Assembly (NCBI GenBank): GCA_003258795.1
Contig: QHMH01000008.1
Location: forward strand, 1-64,000
Direction: 5' to 3'
Origin: Candidatus Melainabacteria bacterium
GTDB lineage: Bacteria; Cyanobacteriota; Vampirovibrionia; Gastranaerophilales; Gastranaerophilaceae
DNA length: 64,000 nucleotides
Shown here one piece after another: positions 32,948 to 42,214 of the stretch. Positions within the stretch are counted from its first letter, which is position 1; each line of letters opens with the position of its first letter. A program made the translations under genes and the position numbers. A model generated the notes under the pieces. It was not told the DNA's origin and did not search any database. It saw only the letters and a program-made list of their open reading frames with translations.

Positions 32948-34848
32948 TCAGTTTTTATCAGTTTTGTAAATGCTGTGACTAATTCTTCATTCCATTTTTT
33001 ACCAGCTTCACTTTTTATCAATTCTATTGCATCTTCTTTTTTCAGTGCTTTTCTATAAGAACGAGGTTCTGTAAGTGCGAAATAGGAATCTAAAAGCAAA
33101 ATTATTTGAGAAGATAGCGGAATATCTTTCTTTTGTGCTTTCTTAGGATATCCTGTTCCGTCCCAATTTTCGTGGTGAGCTTCAATAATTGGAATTATAT
33201 CTTGTACATAAGATATAGGCTCTAAAATATCTCTTGCAGCAATTAGTGGATGTTCATGGATTTTCTTCTTTTCATCTTCCGTTAGAGGTTCACTCTTTAA
33301 GAAGAGTTCTTGTGGAAGCATAAGATTTCCTATATCATACAATATTTCAGCAATTTTTAATCTATCAATATCTTCTTCGCTTAAATCAAAGTATTTTGCA
33401 AGTTTTACTGCAAGTTCGACTTTGCTTTTTGTCATACCGTTTTGATGACTTGGATTGTATGTTTGGGTAAGCATATCGGAAACGGCATATAATGTTTCTT
33501 TGGAGAAGGATTTTTCTCTTCCTTCTGTTGCTTTCAATTTTTGACAAAGCTCATCTGATAAAGCTTTTGAAACAGGAACTTTGTGTTTTGATAGAATTTC
33601 TACAAATGTATCTATTGCTATGCCTTGCCATGAAACATCTTCTGAATATTTAGCCAGTTTAACTTGATTTCTTCCATTTTGTTTTGCGCTATACATAGCC
33701 TGATCAACGAGTTCAATAAGTTCTTCTGGATTATCAGTATGTTCAAAGAATGTTGCAACTCCTATGCTTGCTGTGACATGTCCAATTGTATCAAGTTTTT
33801 CTGATTCTAACGCACTTCTAATTCTTTCTGCCGCAATCATTCCACCAGAAGAATCCACCCCAGGTAGCAGTATGTTAAATTCTTCTCCACCCATACGTGC
33901 CGCAACGTCGATAGAACGTGCATTCTTTTTTAATACATCTGCAACAGTTTTTATTGCTAAATCTCCAAATGAATGACCGTAAGTATCATTTATTCTTTTT
34001 AAATGGTCTAAATCCAAGCCTATTACTGTAAAATGTTGTCCCATACGTTTTGATCTGATAACTTCATTATCAAAAAACTCATTGAAATATCTTCTGTTAT
34101 ACAAACCTGTTAGGGCATCTGTTACAGCTTGATTTTTTACAACTTGGAAAAGATCAGCGATAGTTATTGCTAAATCTATTTGTTGTGAAAATAGTTTTAA
34201 AAAGTCGTTTTCTTTTTCATCAATGGTGTTTTTGGGTGAAAAAATAACAAGCCAACCAAAAGGTTTTTCTTGTGTTTTTAATGGAATTACAATCATTATT
34301 CTACTTTGAGCGTTTGAAAGTATTTTTCTCAAGGTATTCTCTTGCAAATGTGGAGCAATGCTTCTCAGCGTCCCTCTTAAGTCGTTTGTCTGGCGCATTT
34401 GCATATCAATCATTGAGTCATAAAAAATACCTGAGTCAGGACATATCAAATCAAGTGTTTCTCCAGATTCTGATAGAGCATCGTTCATTTTTTTTGTAAT
34501 CAAATCTTCTGATTGCGAAATCATTTCAGCATGTTTTTCATTATTTTCATCTTCTTCAATTTTTATAATTGAGCAGTTCAAATAATTTAATTCTTCTTGA
34601 AGCATAGATACGATTGAATGAAAGACATTAGACAGGGGTTGAGAAGAATTCATCATATCAAGGATATGCTGAAGGGAGAGCATACGTTTGTTTGTAACGC
34701 TCAATTCTTGAACTCTATCTGCGATTTCTTTTTCAAGAATTAAATTTTTTTCATAAACTTCAAGAAAATCATCCCTGTTGTTTTCTAATTTTCTTTCAAC
34801 TTTTGAAATTTGTCTTGTAAAATCTCTAAAATTTTTAAAAAAATTCAT
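32944..34848 (-). CDS. GAF-GGDEF-degenerate HD-GYP signalling protein
   Basis: The 634-residue protein has an N-terminal coiled coil (1-60), a GAF-like domain (about 65-220) and a GGDEF domain with intact RMGGEEF and an I-site R-x-x-D (RSID) 5 residues before it. A HD-GYP-like region follows. The GGDEF domain should make cyclic di-GMP. In the HD-GYP part HHENWDGTGYP is intact, but the H-D pair is Y-D (ILYDIGN) and the later D-x-x-D is DSYF, so hydrolysis is doubtful. No membrane helix, so cytosolic. AAGGAT precedes the ATG. Confidence 0.85.
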   Translation of the reverse strand: MNFFKNFRDFTRQISKVERKLENNRDDFLEVYEKNLILEKEIADRVQELSVTNKRMLSLQHILDMMNSSQPLSNVFHSIVSMLQEELNYLNCSIIKIEEDENNEKHAEMISQSEDLITKKMNDALSESGETLDLICPDSGIFYDSMIDMQMRQTNDLRGTLRSIAPHLQENTLRKILSNAQSRIMIVIPLKTQEKPFGWLVIFSPKNTIDEKENDFLKLFSQQIDLAITIADLFQVVKNQAVTDALTGLYNRRYFNEFFDNEVIRSKRMGQHFTVIGLDLDHLKRINDTYGHSFGDLAIKTVADVLKKNARSIDVAARMGGEEFNILLPGVDSSGGMIAAERIRSALESEKLDTIGHVTASIGVATFFEHTDNPEELIELVDQAMYSAKQNGRNQVKLAKYSEDVSWQGIAIDTFVEILSKHKVPVSKALSDELCQKLKATEGREKSFSKETLYAVSDMLTQTYNPSHQNGMTKSKVELAVKLAKYFDLSEEDIDRLKIAEILYDIGNLMLPQELFLKSEPLTEDEKKKIHEHPLIAARDILEPISYVQDIIPIIEAHHENWDGTGYPKKAQKKDIPLSSQIILLLDSYFALTEPRSYRKALKKEDAIELIKSEAGKKWNEELVTAFTKLIKTD

Positions 34849-34911
34849 AAAATCCTTAATGCTTCGGTAAATTTAATTAAATTATACAACGATTAGTTAA
34901 AAAGTAACACG

Positions 34912-35931
34912 CTATGACAAAACTGAATTTACAATTTTAATAATTTCTTCAACAGGAGGTTCAAAAGTACAGTTCAATTTTTTTAGTCGACATTTCTTTT
35001 TAAAGCAAGGTTGACAAGGTAATTGTCCTTGAACAGAAAAATATTTTTTATCGTTTCCATAAGGTCCAAATCTTTTTGAAGGTGTGCAGGTAAAAATACT
35101 AATTACCGCAGGATGACCACAGCTCCAAGCACTATTTGAGCTTCCAGAATCTGGACTTATTACAAGATCTGCCCTGTTAAAAACTTCTGTTAATTCATTC
35201 AAATTTGTTTTTCCAAAGAGATTTATTCCATCGACATTATCACAAATTTCTGGGAATTTCCCCAAACCAGTAAAAACAAGGTTGTATTTTCCATTTAATA
35301 GTTTTACTAATTTTTTCCAATTTGATATGTTCCAGTGTTTATTTTTCCAAGTTGTTTCTGGTGCAATGACAATAGTTTTTTTGTTGGTGTCAATGTTTTT
35401 TAACAGGATATCGACACTTTTTTTTACTTCTATTGATTGTTCTGCTATATTGAATTTAATTTCTTTAGGTTCTATATTTAGATATCTTGCAAAGTCGAGA
35501 TTTCTTTCCACAATATGATAGTTAAAATCTCTAAAATTTGTTTTTGGTTTTATAAATTCATTTCCACCTAAAATTGATAATTCTCGAGCATCACGAAATG
35601 TTATTCTTCTTTTTGCTCCTGAAAAGGCGAACAAAATTAGACTTTTGAACATTTGTTGACAATCTAATGCTATATCGTATTTTTCTTTTCTAATGTTATT
35701 TATTGTATTTTTTAAAATAGCTAATTTTCTAAAAATATTACTTTTTCTGTATTCTTTTAGGGGGAAAAGATGGACATTTGAAATAGAAGGGTGATTTTTT
35801 ACGACATCGTAGCCCTTTTCTGAAACTAAATAATCAATTTCGTGTCCATTATCTTTTAATACATTGACTAAAGGTAGTGTAAAAATTACATCACCTAAAG
35901 AGGTCAGTCTTAATATCAAAATTTTTGCCAT
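34912..35931 (-). CDS. Glycosyltransferase family 9 (heptosyltransferase-like)
   Basis: The 339-residue protein resembles ADP-heptose:LPS heptosyltransferases: N-terminal LRLTSLGDVIFTLPLV (catalytic Asp in LGD), the mid block APETTWKNKHWNISNWKKLV, and the C-terminal donor site SPDSGSSNSAWSCGHP. It has extra C-terminal cysteines (CQPCFKKKC). It probably adds a sugar to LPS core. AAAGGA precedes the ATG. No other core genes are adjacent. With LptC/LptA it supports a diderm envelope. Confidence 0.85.
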   Translation of the reverse strand: MAKILILRLTSLGDVIFTLPLVNVLKDNGHEIDYLVSEKGYDVVKNHPSISNVHLFPLKEYRKSNIFRKLAILKNTINNIRKEKYDIALDCQQMFKSLILFAFSGAKRRITFRDARELSILGGNEFIKPKTNFRDFNYHIVERNLDFARYLNIEPKEIKFNIAEQSIEVKKSVDILLKNIDTNKKTIVIAPETTWKNKHWNISNWKKLVKLLNGKYNLVFTGLGKFPEICDNVDGINLFGKTNLNELTEVFNRADLVISPDSGSSNSAWSCGHPAVISIFTCTPSKRFGPYGNDKKYFSVQGQLPCQPCFKKKCRLKKLNCTFEPPVEEIIKIVNSVLS

Positions 35932-36095
35932 AAAAAATCCTTTTATTAAATTTTAACATGTAAATAATCAAATTTGACTTTTTAGGGAAAATCCTTAAAA
36001 AAATCATGTGTAAGAAGTGTGTGTTTTTCATACAAAAGAAGGATATGTTTTAAGTCAACAGCATATAGAATAGATGTGTAGGTAAGAGGGTTCTG

Positions 36096-37526
36096 ATGGC
36101 ATTACTTTCTGTAACAGGAAGTCCGTATTATATAAACGGAAACATAACATACGTAAATAAAAAGAAAAACTCCGCACCGCAAGGTGAGGGAGCAGTTAAC
36201 CCTGAAGAAAAAAGAAAAACAAGAGAAGAACAAGAAACACGTCAAGCTCCACTACATTCTTCATACGAATCTTTGGGAGAAAAAAGACTTTCAAAATCTA
36301 AGGAAGAACAAGCTAAAGCTATCGCATCAAGAGATGCAACAAAGAAAGCTGCAACTATAAATATTTCCCAAATCTTGAGAGATTTTAAAAATACAGGTAT
36401 TGCTATCGGAACTCCAACTGAAATAATGGATGAAGTTAATACCTATATTTCACTTGTAGAAAAACAAGTTAAAAAAGAAAACCCTGACAAAAATCTTGTA
36501 CGTTCAAACTTAAAAAATGGTGCAAGTTTACTTGATAAATATATAACAGAAACCCTACAACGCCAATCAAATGTTGTTGAGAACTGGGTTGATGCAATTT
36601 TGCTTCAACAAGTTAACTACAACTATGATGAAGGTCAAGTAAACGAACTTTTATCTGTTAAATTTCCAAAGCATAAAGAAGAAAAAAATGCTGAAGTTGA
36701 AACTGAAAAAACTGAAGACAATTCAGATGTAAATGTTCAACAAGCCACAAAAAAAGAAGTTGTTGTTCCACAAGATAACCAATTAAAAAATCTTTTCATA
36801 AAGGCTAAAAAAATGACTTATGCAAAGGATTACAAGGTTGCTATGGAAACCTTCAAAGAAGCTCTTGACCGTGCAGTAGAAATTAAAGATACTGATACAG
36901 AGTCAAAAATTCTTTATGAAATAGGAAATATTTACGACAAAAATGATTATCTTGCACAAGCTTTAACAAGTTACAATTATTCAATAAAAAAATCAGAAGA
37001 CTTGAACGTTAAAGCCAAAGCTCACTATTCTATGGCGCAAATTTATGATGATGTTTATCAATTTGAATCTGCAATAAATCACTACATGACAACAATATCT
37101 TATGCAGGTGAAACTGAAAATCAAGTATTCCAATCAGCATCTCTTGCAAAAATTGGAAAAATTTTCTCTGAAAGATATGAAAAAGAAGCCTTTGATTATT
37201 TATCAGTAGCAGAAGACCTTGTAAAAGAAACAGATAATCACAAAGCAATCGCATTTGTAAACTCTAATCTTGCAGATGCACACGTAAGATTTAATCAACC
37301 AAAACAAGCTTTAAAATATTATTCAACTGCTGTTTGTGAATATGACAAAACAGATTCTGGTGACAAGGCAGCTGTTAATTATCAAAAAGCAGCAGAAGTT
37401 ATGCAAAAATTGAATAATGATGCTAAAGCCAAAAAGTTATTACAAAAAGCTCTTATCAAAGCTCGTCAAAGTGATGATGTTCAGTTGATGAAAGATATTC
37501 ATTCCCAACTTGAAAAAATGGCTTAA
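36096..37526 (+). CDS. Large TPR protein with disordered N-terminal region
   Basis: The 476-residue protein has a distinct start (MALLSVTGSPYYINGN), a charged disordered stretch (25-85) and a helical middle. An acidic linker (190-225) is followed by about five TPRs (230-470), each with Y-x-x-G/A-x-I-Y spacing (ILYEIGNIYDKNDYLAQAL). There is no signal peptide. GAGGG precedes the ATG. It is followed 42 bp later by the GH57 gene, which has its own -10 box. The partner is unknown. Confidence 0.75.
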   Translation: MALLSVTGSPYYINGNITYVNKKKNSAPQGEGAVNPEEKRKTREEQETRQAPLHSSYESLGEKRLSKSKEEQAKAIASRDATKKAATINISQILRDFKNTGIAIGTPTEIMDEVNTYISLVEKQVKKENPDKNLVRSNLKNGASLLDKYITETLQRQSNVVENWVDAILLQQVNYNYDEGQVNELLSVKFPKHKEEKNAEVETEKTEDNSDVNVQQATKKEVVVPQDNQLKNLFIKAKKMTYAKDYKVAMETFKEALDRAVEIKDTDTESKILYEIGNIYDKNDYLAQALTSYNYSIKKSEDLNVKAKAHYSMAQIYDDVYQFESAINHYMTTISYAGETENQVFQSASLAKIGKIFSERYEKEAFDYLSVAEDLVKETDNHKAIAFVNSNLADAHVRFNQPKQALKYYSTAVCEYDKTDSGDKAAVNYQKAAEVMQKLNNDAKAKKLLQKALIKARQSDDVQLMKDIHSQLEKMA

Positions 37527-37554
37527 AACCCTTTTACTTTTATTTTTGTTTTGG

Positions 37555-37560
37555 TATAAT
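37555..37560 (+). promoter_or_regulatory. -10 box 7 nt before the GH57 ATG (leaderless)
   Basis: TATAAT is followed by CAGGTTG and the ATG at 37568; TTTTAC 17 bp upstream may act as -35. Confidence 0.6.
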
Positions 37561-37567
37561 CAGGTTG

Positions 37568-39796
37568 ATGAGTAGTGTTAAAAAATTATCAATAGCTTTT
37601 TGTTATCATATGCATCAACCAGTCTATCAACTTAATTATGATAGCGACTATTTGATGCCATGGGTAAGATTGCATACCGCAAAACATTATCTGCCACTTA
37701 TTTTAGAGGCAGAAAAATTCCCGAATTTGAAACAAAATTTTAATATTGTTCCAACTTTAACAGACTCTATTATTGATTTTTCAGGAAATGCTCTTGATAT
37801 CCATTCTGCACTTACTATTAAAGATGTGAAAGATATGACTCCAGATGATAAGGAGTTCATTTTGAATAACTTTTTTGATGCAGAATATACATCAATGATT
37901 GAACCTTATGAAAGATTTAAGGAATTATTTAATAAAAGGTTTAGTGAGAATTGTGGAATAGATGATTTTTCATTGCAAGATTATGCTGATCTTACAGCAT
38001 TGTTCAATTTGGTGTGGATTGATGATTCTTTATACAAAAGATTTCCTGAAGTCTTAAAGCTTTTAGAGAAAGGCAGAGATTATACTTTAAAAGAAAGAAA
38101 AAGAATTATTGATATTTATAGAAAAATTGCAAAACTTTTTGTTCCTGCTTGTAAAAAATTCTTGAGAGATAGAAAAGCAGAACTTATGATAAGTCCTTTC
38201 TATCACCCAATTTTGCCTATAATGACAAATATTAAAGAGGCTCAAGAAAACCTTGATACAGTTGATTCGACTCTTTCTGATTTGGATATGAGTGATGATG
38301 CTCGATTACAAATCGAAGCTGCTATTAAAAGATCTGAAAAAGTTTTTGGAAGAAAGTTCCAAGGTTCGTGGATGCCAGAAATGGGCGTTAGCGAAAACGT
38401 TTTGAAATTGCTTTCTGATTTTAATATTAAGTGGACAATCGCTGATGAGGGAACTCTTTCTGCAGCAATGAATTACAATTTCATCAGAGATTTTGATGGA
38501 AACCTTGAAGATCCTTATCATCTTATGAAACCGTACGTTTCAAAAACTACTGGAGTGAATATCATATTCAGAGATTCTATGTTGTCGTCTTTGATAAACA
38601 ACGAGTATCCTAATTATTCTCCTGAAGATGCTGCCAGAGATTTGTATGAAAAAATAAAAGTTATTCAAAGTAAGCTTACAACTTCTCCTGATGACAGACA
38701 TTTACTTACAATTGCACTTGATGGTGAAAATTGTTGGAATAATTATTCTTATAATGGCAGAGAATTCTTGGATAAAATCTATGAGTTAATTGAAAATGAT
38801 TATTCTCTTGAAACTGTTTTGATAAGTGAATACCTTGAAGAGGAAAAACATAAAAAAGAAATTGATGCTATCAAATCAAGCTCATGGGCAAATAGAAACT
38901 TCCAACTTTGGATTGGTGAACCTGTAAAAAATCTTGCATGGACATATCTGAAAAATGTTAAAAAAGATATGGATAATATTCTCTTATCAAATAAAAAGGG
39001 AATGAATGTTGAACTTGCAAGAAAAGAACTATTTTTGTGCGAAGGTAGTGATTGGTTTTGGTGGTATGGCGAACCAAATGATTCTGGACAAGATCATATT
39101 TTCGATTATTTATTTAGAGAACATTTAAAGAGTATATATAAGTATTTGGGTGAAGATTATCCAAGATATCTTGATTTACCATTGATATCGACAATACAAC
39201 CTACTGAAAGCAGTGTTGATTTTCCTATAACTCCTGCAATGACAGGTGAATTTGAGGATACCGAGTGGGAAAGTGCAAATTGTGTTTCTGTCCCCGATGG
39301 TCCGATTCTTCAAGGTCAAAAATTGTTTGATAAAATATGTTACTGTGCGGACTATGATAAGTTTTATTTAAGATTATACTTATCAGATTGCATTGAAGAA
39401 GATTCTGTAAATCCGGTTTTACAACAAATGTATATTTATATGAAAAATCCAGATAGAATTCAAACACAATCTCCAGTTCGTTTGATTAACAAAACTGAAA
39501 ATGTTTCTCCAGTAATGAAAGAAAAATTTCACAACGAACTACGTGTTTCAATGACAGAGAAAAAGTTATACCCAATAAGATTTACAAAAGCTATCCAAGA
39601 CGGTTTGTGGGCAATACAAAACAGTGAGCGAATTGAAATTATATACAAAGATGTAATAGATATTGCAATACCATTTGAAGATTTGGATGTAAGACGCGGA
39701 GACACTCTGGAATTTTTCTTTGCAAACACAAACTTTGGAATAAAAGATGCTTTCAGTCCTCAAGATATTATGTTAAGCATTAAAAGACCTCAATAA
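37568..39796 (+). CDS. Glycoside hydrolase family 57
   Basis: The 742-residue cytosolic enzyme acts on alpha-glucans. N-terminal GH57 marks: FCYHMHQPVYQL, QNFNIVPTLTDSI. The nucleophile Glu is in GSWMPEMGVS and the likely acid/base Asp in IALDGENCWNNY. A helical domain follows, and residues about 550-742 form a beta-rich C-terminal domain that may bind carbohydrate. There is no signal peptide. The specificity (amylase, amylopullulanase or 4-alpha-glucanotransferase) cannot be set by eye. ATG 37568 is preferred over the TTG one codon earlier. The mRNA is probably leaderless. Confidence 0.88.
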   Translation: MSSVKKLSIAFCYHMHQPVYQLNYDSDYLMPWVRLHTAKHYLPLILEAEKFPNLKQNFNIVPTLTDSIIDFSGNALDIHSALTIKDVKDMTPDDKEFILNNFFDAEYTSMIEPYERFKELFNKRFSENCGIDDFSLQDYADLTALFNLVWIDDSLYKRFPEVLKLLEKGRDYTLKERKRIIDIYRKIAKLFVPACKKFLRDRKAELMISPFYHPILPIMTNIKEAQENLDTVDSTLSDLDMSDDARLQIEAAIKRSEKVFGRKFQGSWMPEMGVSENVLKLLSDFNIKWTIADEGTLSAAMNYNFIRDFDGNLEDPYHLMKPYVSKTTGVNIIFRDSMLSSLINNEYPNYSPEDAARDLYEKIKVIQSKLTTSPDDRHLLTIALDGENCWNNYSYNGREFLDKIYELIENDYSLETVLISEYLEEEKHKKEIDAIKSSSWANRNFQLWIGEPVKNLAWTYLKNVKKDMDNILLSNKKGMNVELARKELFLCEGSDWFWWYGEPNDSGQDHIFDYLFREHLKSIYKYLGEDYPRYLDLPLISTIQPTESSVDFPITPAMTGEFEDTEWESANCVSVPDGPILQGQKLFDKICYCADYDKFYLRLYLSDCIEEDSVNPVLQQMYIYMKNPDRIQTQSPVRLINKTENVSPVMKEKFHNELRVSMTEKKLYPIRFTKAIQDGLWAIQNSERIEIIYKDVIDIAIPFEDLDVRRGDTLEFFFANTNFGIKDAFSPQDIMLSIKRPQ

Positions 39797-39801
39797 ACTA
39801 A

Positions 39802-40848
39802 TTATTTATTCAAAGGAATATATTTTATATTTGGAGAGAACTCTTCGGTTGTATCACCATTTGATAAAACAAGCATACGTTTTTTTCTGTACAACATGTC
39901 AACAAAAGCTTCCAATCTTGTAACAAAACCAGCTTCACCAGTGTGCTCGTCTATCGTTAGGTTTAACATTGGTTTATCAAATTGTCTTGATTTTCTTGTA
40001 ATTCTTTCAAGCATCAATGAGTCTGGACCACAACCAAAAGATGTAATTGTTATTACACCATCAATATTGGCATCTTTTAGGTAATGTCCAGCACATCCAG
40101 ACATTTCAAGCTCATTTGCCCAGTAAACAGTTTGTTCAAGAGTGTTCAGCCCTTCTTCCATTTGTTCTTTTGTCAAATTCAATGCCGTTTTAACTTTAAC
40201 CCCCATCGCTGCAAGTTTGTCAAATATTTTCATAGATGCTCTTTCATCATAAATATTATAAGCATGCGATATTAGAGCAATAGTTACAGGATATTCTTTT
40301 TCATCCTCTGTTAAACAAACTTTGCCCTCGAGAGCGTATTTCAAAGCTTTCTTATATTGCATTCCAGAGTTTGTCATAACTTTAAAGTTATTGTAAACTT
40401 TCCAACCCTCTTTTGACGCATTTTTAATTCTTGTTTTGTCAAAAATTCCGAAATAACTAACAATTTCTTGTAAGAAATCATAGAAACCTTGATTTTGTTC
40501 TGATTTATCAAACGTAGCTTCAATCATAGTAAAAGGTTTTTTCACAACATTTCTTATCAAATCAGGCAAGCCTCTTATCTTTGAACAGTTGTAAATTTTT
40601 GGAGCAATTGATTGAATAGATGGAACAAAAATTTTATCCACACCTTTTTCTATTAAGTTAATAACATGACCAACAAATATTTTTATTGGCAGGCATGTTT
40701 CAGTAACAACAAGAGATGCTCCAGTAGAAAGAGTTTTCTTTGTTGTTTTGTCAGATAGAACAATTTCTATTCCCAAAGCTTTAAAAAATCCATAAAAAAA
40801 TGGAAAGTTTTCATAAAATGACATTGCTCTTGGAATACCTATTTTCAT
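39802..40848 (-). CDS. Dehydratase-activase-related protein (DUF2229-like)
   Basis: The 348-residue protein matches the acyl-CoA dehydratase activase-related family: start KIGIPRAMSFYENFPFF, VTETCLPIKIFVGH, FVPSIQS and GCGPDSLMLERI near the C-terminus, then LTIDEHTGEAG. Homologues are fused to BadF/HgdC-type ATPases and carry an iron-sulfur cluster. Here the ATPase part is absent, so it is a stand-alone half. AAGGAA precedes the ATG. The substrate is unknown. Confidence 0.75.
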   Translation of the reverse strand: MKIGIPRAMSFYENFPFFYGFFKALGIEIVLSDKTTKKTLSTGASLVVTETCLPIKIFVGHVINLIEKGVDKIFVPSIQSIAPKIYNCSKIRGLPDLIRNVVKKPFTMIEATFDKSEQNQGFYDFLQEIVSYFGIFDKTRIKNASKEGWKVYNNFKVMTNSGMQYKKALKYALEGKVCLTEDEKEYPVTIALISHAYNIYDERASMKIFDKLAAMGVKVKTALNLTKEQMEEGLNTLEQTVYWANELEMSGCAGHYLKDANIDGVITITSFGCGPDSLMLERITRKSRQFDKPMLNLTIDEHTGEAGFVTRLEAFVDMLYRKKRMLVLSNGDTTEEFSPNIKYIPLNK

Positions 40849-40913
40849 CGTAAATTTCCTTAATTACCTTTTACAAGGCTATTTTACTTCAAATAAAATA
40901 TTTAATCAATAAA

Positions 40914-40947
40914 TAAAAAAGAGCCATCCTTTATTGAAGGATGGCTC
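40914..40947 (-). terminator. Minus-strand terminator
   Basis: GAGCCATCCTT/AAGGATGGCTC forms an 11-bp stem with loop TATTG, followed on the minus strand by six T residues. It ends the small gene at 40969-41172. Confidence 0.8.
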
Positions 40948-40968
40948 ACAATAAACCAAAATAACCTA

Positions 40969-41172
40969 TTAGCCGAACTCTTTAGCGAGTTCTCTTGCGC
41001 TTAATTCTTTTGAAACATCTCCTTGGAATTGTCCTCTATCAACCGTGTCATGACTTATGGAAGAAGCGTGCCTCATTGAAGTAATATCAGATACTCCATG
41101 TTTTAAAGTTAACATACCAAAATTTGGTGCAACTGACGAAATAGGGTTTGTCATATTACCAACTGACAACAT
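40969..41172 (-). CDS. Small protein with an NFG motif, unknown
   Basis: The 67-residue protein starts at ATG 41172 with AAGGAG upstream. It begins MLSVGNMTNPISSVAPNFGM and continues with a charged, Ser/His-rich segment ending in a short helix (ELSARELAKEFG). No signal peptide or cysteine. The short hydrophobic start with NFG resembles that of the GNAT-like protein at 963-1586. Function unknown. It is ended by a clear terminator. Confidence 0.6.
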   Translation of the reverse strand: MLSVGNMTNPISSVAPNFGMLTLKHGVSDITSMRHASSISHDTVDRGQFQGDVSKELSARELAKEFG

Positions 41173-41288
41173 ATAAAACTCCTTCTCAAACAATTCTCTC
41201 TTACTTATAAAAAAACAAATTGGATGAGTGAAATTCAGAATTTAAAAAAATTGTAACATTCTTAATGTTTTAAAAATTTAACTCTTAA

Positions 41289-42212
41289 TTAGCCTTTAAT
41301 TGCATCCGCACCAGAAACAACTTCAAGAATTTCTTGTGTAATCGCATATTGTCTTGCTTTGTTATAGTCAACAGTTAATGTTCTAATCATATCTTCTGCA
41401 TTTTTTGAAGCAGCAGACATAGCAGTCATTCTTGATGCAAGTTCACTTGCTTGAGCTTCCAACAACGCATGATAAATTGTATTTGTTAGATACATTGGCA
41501 TAATTTTTTGCAAAATGTATTCTTGTGAGGGCTCAAAAACCATAAGTGGATCAATTTGCAAGTTGTCATTTTCTTTTTTCTCAACAGAAACAGGAATCAA
41601 ATCCCACTTTTGAGCAGAATAGGACATCATATTTCTAAATTTTGTTGTAAAAATTTCAACTTTATCGATTTCTCCAAGAATATAACTTTCTGCCAAATCT
41701 TCAGCTACACCTTCTGCTCCAGTTGGAGAAATCTCATTTATAACTTTAGTGTAAGTTTTAACGATTTCGACAGACATAGCCTCTGCTTTTCTTTTTAATC
41801 CGGAAATGCCCTTTTGTCCTACAATAAAAAGTTTAACTTCAATATTTTTTTCTTTATATTCTTTAATAGCTTTCAAAACATTTCTTACAATGTTTGAGTT
41901 ATAAGCGCCGGCAAGCCCCTTATTTGATGTTACAACAAGCATACCAACAGTTTTTACATCTCTTTTTGAAAGCAATTGAGGATAATTTTCGATTGCATGT
42001 GAAAATTTCAAATGTTCATTTGAATTATTTTGTACAGAAGCAACCAGTTTTTGGAAAATACGAACGAGGGCTTCAGAATAAGGTCGAGTAGATTTTGCAG
42101 CATTTTCAGATTTTTTAACTTTTGCTGCAGCAACCATTTTCATTGCCCTTGTTATTTTTTTCGTATTTTCTATACTTTGTATTCTGCTTTTGATATCTTT
42201 TAAGTTTGCCAT
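41289..42212 (-). CDS. atpG: ATP synthase gamma subunit
   Basis: The 307-residue central-stalk subunit has both terminal helices: MANLKDIKSRIQSIENTKKITRAMKMV at the start and the C-terminal rotor helix with TVDYNKARQYAITQEILEVV. The cyanobacterial regulatory insertion with two cysteines is absent, as expected in a non-photosynthetic relative. It is the last gene of the seven-gene cluster and follows atpA after 2 bp. Beta and epsilon do not follow. Confidence 0.96.
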   Translation of the reverse strand: MANLKDIKSRIQSIENTKKITRAMKMVAAAKVKKSENAAKSTRPYSEALVRIFQKLVASVQNNSNEHLKFSHAIENYPQLLSKRDVKTVGMLVVTSNKGLAGAYNSNIVRNVLKAIKEYKEKNIEVKLFIVGQKGISGLKRKAEAMSVEIVKTYTKVINEISPTGAEGVAEDLAESYILGEIDKVEIFTTKFRNMMSYSAQKWDLIPVSVEKKENDNLQIDPLMVFEPSQEYILQKIMPMYLTNTIYHALLEAQASELASRMTAMSAASKNAEDMIRTLTVDYNKARQYAITQEILEVVSGADAIKG

Positions 42213-42214
42213 AA

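Noticed and set aside
37565..37567. TTG as start of the GH57 gene
   Set aside because: The next codon is ATG and sits 7 nt after TATAAT, the same spacing as the other leaderless starts.
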